29,314 nt of DNA from Pseudomonadota bacterium. Lineage in GTDB: Bacteria; Pseudomonadota; Alphaproteobacteria; Caulobacterales; Caulobacteraceae. Shown in pieces: positions 7,243 through 13,949 of the stretch. The notes below the pieces were generated by a model. The model made no database searches and was not told where the DNA came from. It saw only the letters and a program-made list of their open reading frames with translations. How positions within the stretch are numbered: the first letter of the stretch is position 1; every line of letters begins with the position of its first letter. The translations under genes were made by a program, and so were the position numbers. The stretch is taken from the NCBI GenBank assembly GCA_023432855.1, contig JAEZEZ010000078.1, forward strand, positions 1-29,314, read 5' to 3'.

Positions 7243-9096
7243 ATGAGCGATCAAGCCGCGGCCCCAACCGGCGAACCGCCCGTCGAGGGAAGGCCGGGCG
7301 CAGGCGAACTGCTGGCCCATCAACTCCATGAGGCGACCGCGCGCCGGGAGAAGCGGCGGGACATCCGTCCGCTGGCGCGTCTCCTGCCCTACCTCTGGCG
7401 TCACCGCGGGGACGGCGTCATCGCCGCCGTGTTCCTGCTGTTCGCCACCGGCGCGACGCTCGGCCTGACGCTGGCGTCGCGCATGGTGGTCGATGAGGGG
7501 TTCGGGCCGGGGGCCGCCGAAGGCGAACTGAACCGGTCCTTCATCGTGCTGGGCTCCGTCGCCCTGGCGCTCGCCCTGGCCACGGCGCTTCGCTACTTCT
7601 ACGTCACCAAGCTCGGCCAGCGGGTGGTCGCCGACCTGCGCCAGGGGCTTTACAGCCACATCCTCACGCTCGACCCGGCCTTCTTCCTGAAGGTCCGCAC
7701 CGGCGAGGTGCTGTCGCGGATGACCACCGACATCCAGATCGTGGAGTCGGTGACGGCGACCATGTCGGTGGCTCTGCGCAACACCCTGGGGCTGATCGGG
7801 GCGCTGGCCGTGCTGATCTATGTCTCCCCGACCCTGACAGGTCTGGTCCTGCTGCTGTTGCCGGTGGTGCTGGCGCCGATGTTCCTGTTCGGCCGGGCGG
7901 TCCGTCGACTGACGGTGAAGACCCAGGACCGCTTCGCCGAGGCCGTGGGCTTCGCGGGGGAAACCATCGACGCGCTCGAGACCGTCCAGTCCTTCGGCCG
8001 GGAAGCGCGTTCGTCGAGCCGCTTCGCCGAGGCGGTCGAGATCGCCTACGACGTGTCCGTCGACCGGGTCCGGACCCGGGCGGTGATGACGGCCGTGGTC
8101 ATCGCCCTCATGTTCGGAGGCGTCACCGCGGTGCTCTGGCTGGGCGCCCAGGCCGTGCTGGCCGGGACCATGACCCCCGGCTCGCTGGTCATGTTCGTCT
8201 TCCTGTCGGTCATGGCCGCCAGCTCGGTCGGCTCGCTGGCCGAGACCTGGGGCGACGTTCAGAAGGCCGCCGGCGCCATGGAGCGCATCGACGAACTGAT
8301 GCGCGCGCAGCCTTCGATCGCGCCTCCGCCCGAACCCGTCGCCCTGCCCGAGCCGCCGCGGGGCGAAGTGCGTTTCGAGGATGTGTCGTTCGCCTATCCC
8401 GGGCGGCCGGATCTGCCGGCGCTGTCGGGGTTCAGCCTCGATGTCCGTGCGGGGGAGACGGTCGCCCTGGTGGGGCCGTCGGGCGCTGGCAAGAGCACCG
8501 TCTTCCGCCTGCTGCTGCGTTTCTACGATCCGGACAAGGGCGGGGTGAGCCTGGACGGCGTGGACCTGCGCCAGGCCGACCCGCGCGAGGTCCGCCGACG
8601 TCTGGCGCTGGTGGCGCAGGACGCGCCGCTGTTCTCGGGCAGCGCGGCGGACAACATCGTGTTCGGCCGCGAGGAGGCGACCCGCGAAGAGATCCAGGCG
8701 GCGGCCGCCGAGGCCCAGGCCCTGGCCTTCATCGAGGCGCTGCCCCAGGGGCTCGACACCTCGCTCGGCGAACGCGCCAAGTCCCTGTCGGGCGGTCAGA
8801 AGCAGAGGCTCGCCATCGCTCGCGCCCTGATCCGGAATGCGCCGGTGCTGCTGCTCGACGAGGCGACCAGCGCGCTGGACGCCGAGAACGAGCGGCTGGT
8901 GCAACAGGCGCTGGACCGCGCCATGAGCGGCCGGACCACCATTGTCATCGCCCACAGGCTGGCGACGGTGCTCCGGGCCGACCGCATTGTGGTCATGGAC
9001 GGCGGCCGCGTGGTGGAGGAGGGGACCCACGCCGAACTGGTGGCGAGGGGCGGACTCTACGCCCACCTGGCCGAGCTGCAGTTCCGCGGAGCCTAG
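7243..9096 (+). CDS. ABC exporter half-transporter (MsbA-related, fused permease/ATPase)
   Basis: The 617-residue protein has a cytoplasmic N-terminus of about 55 residues, a six-helix ABC transmembrane type I domain (about 58-335) and an ATPase domain (about 375-610) with Walker A GPSGAGKST (411-419), Q-loop Gln459, signature LSGGQ (515-519), Walker B LLLDE (536-540) and switch His571. This is the ABCB-type exporter layout; the sequence resembles the MsbA-related group seen in Alphaproteobacteria rather than true MsbA, and the substrate (lipid, drug or peptide) cannot be assigned. It would work as a homodimer in the inner membrane. ATG 7243 has AAGGG seven bases upstream. Its TAG overlaps the stop of the convergent phosphatase gene in CTAG. 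Confidence 0.9.
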   Translation: MSDQAAAPTGEPPVEGRPGAGELLAHQLHEATARREKRRDIRPLARLLPYLWRHRGDGVIAAVFLLFATGATLGLTLASRMVVDEGFGPGAAEGELNRSFIVLGSVALALALATALRYFYVTKLGQRVVADLRQGLYSHILTLDPAFFLKVRTGEVLSRMTTDIQIVESVTATMSVALRNTLGLIGALAVLIYVSPTLTGLVLLLLPVVLAPMFLFGRAVRRLTVKTQDRFAEAVGFAGETIDALETVQSFGREARSSSRFAEAVEIAYDVSVDRVRTRAVMTAVVIALMFGGVTAVLWLGAQAVLAGTMTPGSLVMFVFLSVMAASSVGSLAETWGDVQKAAGAMERIDELMRAQPSIAPPPEPVALPEPPRGEVRFEDVSFAYPGRPDLPALSGFSLDVRAGETVALVGPSGAGKSTVFRLLLRFYDPDKGGVSLDGVDLRQADPREVRRRLALVAQDAPLFSGSAADNIVFGREEATREEIQAAAAEAQALAFIEALPQGLDTSLGERAKSLSGGQKQRLAIARALIRNAPVLLLDEATSALDAENERLVQQALDRAMSGRTTIVIAHRLATVLRADRIVVMDGGRVVEEGTHAELVARGGLYAHLAELQFRGA

Positions 9097-9884
9097 GCCG
9101 CGCGCAGGCGCTCCAGCAGGACGGGGTGCAGGTCGAGGTTCGCCGCGCAGATAGAGGCGCCGGAGGCGGCAGTGGCGCCCTCGTCTATGGCGCTCGTCAT
9201 GCCGCCCGCTTCGGACATCAGGATGATCCCGGCCGCCACGTCCCAGGGCTGGAGGTTTCGCTCCCAGAAGCCGTCGTAGCGGCCCGCCGCGGTCCAGGCG
9301 AGGTCCAGGGTGGCGGATCCGAGACGGCGCACGCCGGCGACGCGCTGGCCGATCTGGTGCAGTTCCTTGAGGAACTGCGCGTGGCCCGGCCGTCCGGCCC
9401 AGGGGATGCCCGTGCCGATGAGGCTGTCGATCAGCTCCTTGCGCGCCGCGACCCGGATGCGGGTGTCGTTGAGGAAGGCGCCGCGGCCCTTCTCGGCCCA
9501 GAACAGTTCATTGAGGATCGGGTTGAAGGTCACCCCGGCCACGATCTGGCCGTCCCGCTCCAGCGCCAGGCTGATGGCGAAGTGCGGCATGCCGTGGATG
9601 AAGTTGGTGGTGCCGTCGATGGGGTCGGCGATCCAGCGGTGGGTCTTGTCGGTGCCCTCGACCTCGCCGCGCTCCTCGCCCAGGAAGCCGTAGCCGGGCC
9701 GCGCCTTGGCGAGCTCCTCGAACAGGGCGTTCTCGACCCGCAGGTCGGCGTTGGTGACGAAGTCGGCGGCGCCCTTGCGGGAGACCTGCAGCGCCTGCAC
9801 CTCGCCGAAGTCGCGGGCCAGCCCGCGCGACGCCTTGCGGACGGCGCCGATCATGACCTGGAGGAGGGCGGAGGGAGTGCTCAC
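9093..9884 (-). CDS. suhB: Inositol monophosphatase family protein (SuhB-like)
   Basis: The 263-residue protein has the family's metal and substrate motifs in order: GEE (FLGEERGE, about 69-77), DPIDGTTNFIHG (about 88-99) and WDVAAG (about 214-219), plus KGRGAFLNDTRIRV. These coordinate Mg ions for hydrolysis of inositol-1-phosphate or related sugar phosphates; bacterial SuhB also takes part in rRNA transcription antitermination. It is 10 bases downstream of efp on the same strand and probably co-transcribed from the efp promoter. Family certain, exact substrate not. Confidence 0.9.
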   Translation of the reverse strand: MSTPSALLQVMIGAVRKASRGLARDFGEVQALQVSRKGAADFVTNADLRVENALFEELAKARPGYGFLGEERGEVEGTDKTHRWIADPIDGTTNFIHGMPHFAISLALERDGQIVAGVTFNPILNELFWAEKGRGAFLNDTRIRVAARKELIDSLIGTGIPWAGRPGHAQFLKELHQIGQRVAGVRRLGSATLDLAWTAAGRYDGFWERNLQPWDVAAGIILMSEAGGMTSAIDEGATAASGASICAANLDLHPVLLERLRAA

Positions 9885-9894
9885 GGCGCGGCGA

Positions 9895-10461
9895 TCAGTC
9901 GGCGCGGCGGACGTATTCGCCCGTGGCGGTGTCGACGATGATGCGCTCGCCCGCGCTCATGTAGGGCGGGATCATGATGCGCAGCCCATTGGAGGCCTTG
10001 GCCGGCTTGTAGGACGACGAGGCCGTCTGGCCCTTCACGGTCGGCTCGGTCTCGGCGCCCTCGAGCACCACCTGGTCGGGGAGCGACAGGCCGATTGGCC
10101 GCTCCTCGTGGAACTCGATGACCACGACCATGCCGTCCTGCAGGTAGGCGATGCGGTCTTCGCCGACCCAGTCCTTCTGCAGCTCGATCTGCTCGTAGGT
10201 CTGCTGGTCCATGAACACCAGCGCGTCGCCCTGCTCGTAGAGGTACGAGTAGTCCTTCTGTTCGAGCGTGATGCGCTCGACCGAGTCTTCCGAGCGGAAA
10301 CGTTCGTTCAGCTTGGTGCCCGTGATCAGGTTCTTCATCTCGACCTGGGCGAAGGCGCCGCCCTTGCCGGGCTTCACGTGCTGGGTCTTCACCACCGACC
10401 ACAGGCCGCCCTCGTACTGGAGCACCATGCCGGGCTTGATGGCGTTGGCGTTGATCTTCAT
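9895..10461 (-). CDS. efp: Translation elongation factor P
   Basis: The 188-residue protein shows the full three-domain EF-P sequence, from MKINANAIKPGMVLQYEGGLW to the C-terminal NGLRIMIPPYMSAGERIIVDTATGEYV signature. EF-P relieves ribosome stalling at proline runs. The domain I loop is HVKPGKGGAF, with Lys33 at the position that EpmA/EpmB modify in E. coli; no epm genes are in the window. A clear promoter lies upstream, and suhB follows 10 bases downstream. Confidence 0.97.
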   Translation of the reverse strand: MKINANAIKPGMVLQYEGGLWSVVKTQHVKPGKGGAFAQVEMKNLITGTKLNERFRSEDSVERITLEQKDYSYLYEQGDALVFMDQQTYEQIELQKDWVGEDRIAYLQDGMVVVIEFHEERPIGLSLPDQVVLEGAETEPTVKGQTASSSYKPAKASNGLRIMIPPYMSAGERIIVDTATGEYVRRAD

Positions 10462-10504
10462 CGGAATGTCTTGGGAAGGAGGGGCGCGGAAATGCGGCGC
10501 GATA

Positions 10505-10531
10505 CCTATAGCCCCGCCCGTTCCCTGACAA
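10505..10531 (-). promoter_or_regulatory. Predicted efp promoter (Caulobacter housekeeping type)
   Basis: On the minus strand TTGTCAG (10531-10525), a 12-base spacer and GCTATAGG (10512-10505) fit the Caulobacter consensus TTGaCgS-N10-14-GCTANAWC. The start of transcription would be near 10498, leaving a leader of about 37 bases before the efp ATG. Confidence 0.65.
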
Positions 10532-10542
10532 GCCGCGGCCGA

Positions 10543-11106
10543 TCAGTGAATGGTCGCACTTCCCGACCGGTTCTTCCGCCAGAGCTCTTCGTTCAGCAGG
10601 TTGGCGAAGCTGACCCAACCTGCGTAGGGCGCCACCAGCTTCGCCGACCGGGCGTCGACCTTGCCCGCGGCGCGGGCGTAGAGCGCGGTGGTCAGGAAGG
10701 TGGAGAGCGCGGCCACAACCTGAGCGACCCGGTGCGCGGGGCTGAGGAACATCCACAGCGCATTCAGCCCCTGAAGCCCGCCCCACAGGGACAGTGCGCG
10801 CGTCCGTTCGGGGCCCGAAGGCGCGTTCCAGATGCGCAGGGCGCTCAGGGTCATTACCGAGAACAGCGCCGGCCAGAGCAGGGAGTAGGCGCTCTTCGGC
10901 GGCTCCATGGAGGATTTCTCCAGGGCGTCATAGGCGCGCTCAAGGTCCGGATTGGCGGCGGTCGGCGAGCGTTTCCAGGCGATCAGCGCCGTGACGGTCG
11001 CGGCGGCGACGCAGAGCGCCACGCCCGTTGCTATGTGGCCGGGCCCGCGACCCCGGCTGTTCAGGAAATCGGCTGTCTTGTCCTGGACCGCATCGAGCAT
11101 GGCCAT
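10543..11106 (-). CDS. TspO/MBR family membrane protein
   Basis: The 187-residue protein has a first hydrophobic segment near 27-45, then the TspO-like order: EPPKSAYSLLWPALFSVMTLSALRIW (about 68-93), GLQGLNALWMFLSP (about 110-123), a helix near 128-145, and PYAGWVSFANLLNEELWRKN (about 160-179). TspO proteins are five-helix membrane proteins that bind porphyrins and affect tetrapyrrole and stress responses. Several of the aromatic residues of the canonical PPxWxF...W signature are replaced, so this is a divergent member. ATG 11106 is preceded by GGAGG with a 5-base spacer. It is 49 bases downstream of the redoxin/oxygenase gene in a group that begins with bacterioferritin. Confidence 0.75.
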   Translation of the reverse strand: MAMLDAVQDKTADFLNSRGRGPGHIATGVALCVAAATVTALIAWKRSPTAANPDLERAYDALEKSSMEPPKSAYSLLWPALFSVMTLSALRIWNAPSGPERTRALSLWGGLQGLNALWMFLSPAHRVAQVVAALSTFLTTALYARAAGKVDARSAKLVAPYAGWVSFANLLNEELWRKNRSGSATIH

Positions 11107-11155
11107 GTCGTCCTCCGTGCGCAGGAGAACAGCCGGACCCGGGGGAGGTTCCGGA

Positions 11156-12391
11156 TCAGATGACCGGCTTGTCGCCGTCCTCGAGGAAGCCGGCCTTCCT
11201 CGGCGCCGCCGGCTCGTCGGCGGGCTCGGCCTTGCCGTCGCGGTAGCCCCCCACGGTCGCGTCCAGGAAGCCGGCGTTGGCCTCACGGATCTTCGCGGCC
11301 GCGTCATCATAGAGGAACGGCAGGTAGGCGAACCGCTCGCCCCTGGTCACCGGCGCCGCCATGTGCAGCAGGCTGCAGGAGAACACGACCGCCCCGCCTA
11401 TCGGAGGCTTGTACTGGGCCGAGCCGTATTCCGGGAACGACAGGGTGCCGCCCTCGAAGTCCGCGTTCAGGTTGATGCTGACGGCGAAGCGGCGGTGGGC
11501 CGTGCCCTTGGTGGTGTTGTCGCGGTGGGCGCGGAAGTGGCCGCCGTCGTCTGCGCTGTAGCAGGCGACGATGTCGCGCTCGATGCGGTTGGCGTCGAAC
11601 TGGAAGGCCTTGCGGATCTCAGGCGCGATGCGCCGGCGCACCCGCTCGCGGGCCGCCTTCATCAGCGGCCCGTCCGGGATGTTGGCGTCGCGCCGCCGCT
11701 TGTGGGCCGGGTCCAGCACCAGGGTGGTCTTGCCGTCGATGTCGCGCATGAAGCCCGACTCCTCACCGCCGCTGTGGCGGTAGTGGTTGATCAGGGCTTC
11801 GCACAGCTGGGGCTCGAACACGCGCGGGATGATCAGCACCGGCGCATGGGCCTGGCCGCCGCCGTGCAGCTCGGGCGGCGGCAGGCGCTCGATCAGGTCC
11901 CGGATTTCCTTTGCCTTCGCCTCGTCCGTCGGCGGGCCGAACAGGGCCAGCACGCGCAGGGTGGGATCGAGGATCATCCACACCGGCCGGAAGGCCGGCG
12001 CGCCGCCGTCGTCTTCGGACGCCGATCCGAACAGGCGGCTTATGTGCAGGGTCTGGTCCCAGAAGACGTTGAAGGCCGGCGGCCTGGCTTCCAGGCGCTT
12101 CTCGATCTCGTCACGGGGATCGTTGCTGACCGCAAACCCGGCGATCTTCGCCGGGTCGAACAGGTCCATCATCCCGTCGAGCGCCTTCTTCGAGGCGGCG
12201 CCCACCGGATCGAAGGTCGAGCCGATGAAGGCGAGCAGCACGTAGCGGCCGCCGACCGTGTCGAAGGCGAAGGTGGGATTGGTGGCCGAACGCTCGCGGA
12301 ACCAGGGCGCCGGATCGCCCGGCAGCAGGGTGCGGAACTTCTTTGAGGCCGGATCAGCCGCCCGTGGCGGAGTTGTCGGTCTGGATGTCAT
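11156..12391 (-). CDS. Redoxin-like domain fused to 2OG-Fe(II) (PKHD-type) oxygenase
   Basis: The 411-residue protein has two parts. Residues about 20-170 look like an AhpC/TSA-type thioredoxin fold (LLPGDPAPWF, YVLLAFIGSTFDPVG, WMILDPTLRVLALFG), but there is no cysteine where peroxiredoxins keep the peroxidatic one. Residues about 185-365 form a 2-oxoglutarate/Fe(II) dioxygenase: HRD (His289, Asp291), distal His343 in CSLLHMAAPVTRG and Arg353 for 2OG. The domain resembles prolyl 4-hydroxylase/PKHD enzymes; substrate unknown. The start at ATG 12391 overlaps the end of bfr by 38 bases; a GTG at 12400 is also possible. The overlap implies co-expression with bacterioferritin. Confidence 0.82.
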   Translation of the reverse strand: MTSRPTTPPRAADPASKKFRTLLPGDPAPWFRERSATNPTFAFDTVGGRYVLLAFIGSTFDPVGAASKKALDGMMDLFDPAKIAGFAVSNDPRDEIEKRLEARPPAFNVFWDQTLHISRLFGSASEDDGGAPAFRPVWMILDPTLRVLALFGPPTDEAKAKEIRDLIERLPPPELHGGGQAHAPVLIIPRVFEPQLCEALINHYRHSGGEESGFMRDIDGKTTLVLDPAHKRRRDANIPDGPLMKAARERVRRRIAPEIRKAFQFDANRIERDIVACYSADDGGHFRAHRDNTTKGTAHRRFAVSINLNADFEGGTLSFPEYGSAQYKPPIGGAVVFSCSLLHMAAPVTRGERFAYLPFLYDDAAAKIREANAGFLDATVGGYRDGKAEPADEPAAPRKAGFLEDGDKPVI

Positions 12392-12854
12392 GCATCGCAC
12401 TCTGCAGGTAGTTCTGTTCGCCCAGGGCGCGGATCAGTCCGAGCTGGGCTTCCAGGAAATCGATGTGTTCCTCGGTGTCCTTGAGGATGTCCGTCAGGAT
12501 GTCACGGCTGACGTAGTCGCCGGCCGCCTCGCACCGGGCGATCGCCTGCACCACCAGGGCGCGTCCGTTCACTTCCAGCTCGAGGTCGGCGCCCAGGCAC
12601 TCGGGCACGGTCTCGCCAATGCGCAGCTTGTGCAGGTCCTGGAGATTGGGCAGGGCTTCGAGGAACAGCACCCGCTTGATGAGACGGTCGGCGTGCTTCA
12701 TCTCGCCGATCGACTCTTCGTAGACGACCCCGCCGAGGTGGTGGAAACCCCAGCTCTCGAACATGCGGGCGTGCAGGAAGTACTGGTTTACCGCCGTCAG
12801 TTCGTTGGTGAGAACCGCGTTCAGCAGTTCGATGATCGCCGGATCGCCCTTCAT
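12354..12854 (-). CDS. bfr: Bacterioferritin
   Basis: The 166-residue protein aligns without gaps to the classical Bfr numbering: Glu18, Glu51, His54, Glu94 and His130 of the dinuclear ferroxidase centre and Met52 as heme ligand (GEMKHAD). It would assemble a 24-subunit cage storing iron. The position of the classical ligand Glu127 is Thr here (DTEEH), with Glu one residue later. The ATG has GGAG seven bases upstream. It follows bfd by 10 bases, and its 3' end overlaps the next gene. Confidence 0.95.
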   Translation of the reverse strand: MKGDPAIIELLNAVLTNELTAVNQYFLHARMFESWGFHHLGGVVYEESIGEMKHADRLIKRVLFLEALPNLQDLHKLRIGETVPECLGADLELEVNGRALVVQAIARCEAAGDYVSRDILTDILKDTEEHIDFLEAQLGLIRALGEQNYLQSAMHDIQTDNSATGG

Positions 12855-12864
12855 CGCCGCACTC

Positions 12865-13050
12865 CTATTCGGCGGCGAGTTGCAGATCCTCTCTGGAGTC
12901 CTGAATCATCCGCCGCATGTCGCAGACGCATTTGGCGCAGCGGGGGCGGGCCTGGCAATGACGGAAAATCTCGACAGGGCGAACGGCGCCCTGTTCGATC
13001 GCGGCCCGGGCGTCCCGTTCGCGGATTCCGTTACAGTTACAGACGTACAC
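12865..13050 (-). CDS. bfd: Bacterioferritin-associated ferredoxin
   Basis: The 61-residue protein begins MYVCNCNGIRERD and has CxC (Cys4, Cys6) and CxxC (Cys38, Cys41 in RCAKCVCD), the [2Fe-2S] ligand set of Bfd, which reduces and helps release iron from bacterioferritin. The start is GTG with GGAGGG five bases upstream. It is the first gene of the bfd-bfr group, under an operator-like palindrome. Confidence 0.95.
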   Translation of the reverse strand: MYVCNCNGIRERDARAAIEQGAVRPVEIFRHCQARPRCAKCVCDMRRMIQDSREDLQLAAE

Positions 13051-13076
13051 GTCGGCCCTCCGGACGCCCGGCGAGA

Positions 13077-13093
13077 ATGAGAACCGTTCTCAT
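13077..13093. promoter_or_regulatory. Fur-like operator palindrome upstream of bfd
   Basis: ATGAGAACCGTTCTCAT is a perfect 8-1-8 inverted repeat. Its core TGAGAAC-N-GTTCTCA matches the 7-1-7 Fur-family box layout (TGATAAT-N-ATTATCA) with G/C substitutions. It overlaps the predicted -10 of bfd. A second half-site (GTTCTCATT, 13121-13129) lies just upstream of the -35. Confidence 0.65.
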
Positions 13094-13117
13094 AACGGCC
13101 GGGCGGCGCTCTTGCAA
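13090..13117 (-). promoter_or_regulatory. Predicted bfd-bfr promoter
   Basis: On the minus strand TTGCAA (13117-13112), a 16-base spacer and TTATGA (13095-13090). The -10 lies inside the edge of the Fur-like palindrome, so a bound regulator would block RNA polymerase. Confidence 0.5.
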
Positions 13118-13149
13118 CTCGTTCTCATTGTCGCATTTCCAACGACCCC

Positions 13150-13169
13150 GCTTTGCGCTCGCGCAAAGC
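13150..13169. repeat. 20-bp inverted repeat between bfd and thiE
   Basis: GCTTTGCGC and GCGCAAAGC are perfect reverse complements separated by TC. With a 2-base gap this suits a dimeric DNA-binding protein better than an RNA hairpin. It lies 18 bases upstream of the predicted thiE -35. Confidence 0.6.
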
Positions 13170-13186
13170 CCCTGCTTTCGCGCCGC

Positions 13187-13213
13187 TTGACCTTTCGCCG
13201 CACCGGCTCCAAG
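13187..13213 (+). promoter_or_regulatory. Predicted thiE promoter (leaderless transcript likely)
   Basis: TTGACCT (13187-13193), a 12-base spacer and GCTCCAAG (13206-13213) match the Caulobacter housekeeping consensus well. Transcription would begin about seven bases after the -10, at or within two bases of the thiE ATG at 13222. Confidence 0.55.
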
Positions 13214-13221
13214 CCCCCGCC

Positions 13222-13878
13222 ATGCCCCTCGCTCCCGCCTGCCGCCTCTACCTGATAACGCCGCCCGCCATCCCCGACCCCGAGGCCTTTCTCCAGGAGC
13301 TGGAGGCGGCCCTGGACGGCGGCGACGTGGCGGCGCTGCAGATTCGGCTCAAGGACGCCAGCGACGCTGAGATCGCCCGCGTGGTGCGCGTCCTGGCGCC
13401 CGCGGCGCAGGCGCACGGCGTCGCCGTCATCCTGAATGACCGTCCCGATCTCGCTCGGGATCTGGGATGCGACGGCGTGCACGTGGGTCAGGACGACATG
13501 TCCTGCGCCGAAGCGCGGCGGATCATGGGCCGGGACGCCATGGTCGGCGTGACCTGCCACGACAGCCGCCACCTGGCCATGGAGGCGGCGGAGGCGGGCG
13601 CGGACTATGTGGCGTTCGGGGCCTTCTTCCCCACCGGCACCAAGGTCGCGCCGACGCGGGCCGAGCCAGAGATCCTGGCCATCTGGCAGGAGGTCATGGA
13701 GACCCCCTGCGTGGCCATCGGCGGCATCACGCCGGAGAACTGCGCGCCGCTGGTGCAGGCGGGCGCGGACTTCCTCGCGGTCAGTGCGGCTGTGTGGAAC
13801 GATCCCGCCGGTCCGAAGGCCGCCGTGGCCCGTTTCCTGACCGCCATCGAGCAGGCGCGCGCTTTCACGAGTTCTTAG
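13222..13878 (+). CDS. thiE: Thiamine-phosphate synthase
   Basis: The 218-residue protein is a TIM-barrel ThiE, joining HMP-pyrophosphate and thiazole phosphate to make thiamine phosphate. Motifs are LYLITPP, LQIRLKDAS (phosphate-binding region), ILNDRPDLARDLGCDGVHVGQDD (metal-binding Asp residues), VGVTCHDS, GAFFPTGTK and the C-terminal phosphate loop AIGGITPEN. ATG 13222 is chosen because it starts directly before the first beta strand and sits at the predicted transcription start; there is no ribosome-binding site in front of it. The gene stands alone here with no other thi gene beside it. Confidence 0.92.
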   Translation: MPLAPACRLYLITPPAIPDPEAFLQELEAALDGGDVAALQIRLKDASDAEIARVVRVLAPAAQAHGVAVILNDRPDLARDLGCDGVHVGQDDMSCAEARRIMGRDAMVGVTCHDSRHLAMEAAEAGADYVAFGAFFPTGTKVAPTRAEPEILAIWQEVMETPCVAIGGITPENCAPLVQAGADFLAVSAAVWNDPAGPKAAVARFLTAIEQARAFTSS

Positions 13879-13949
13879 GCCGCGGACCCTAGGGTGCCCG
13901 GGAAGAATCGGAATCCGAGGGGGTTCCGAGACCGCAAGGGCGCCAAGAC

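Noticed and set aside
13880..13949. ACCCTAGGGT (13886-13895) and TCGGAA/TTCCGA (13908-13929) as a promoter and operator for the kinase gene
   Set aside because: No convincing -35 at the right distance; the repeats are short enough to be chance in this composition.
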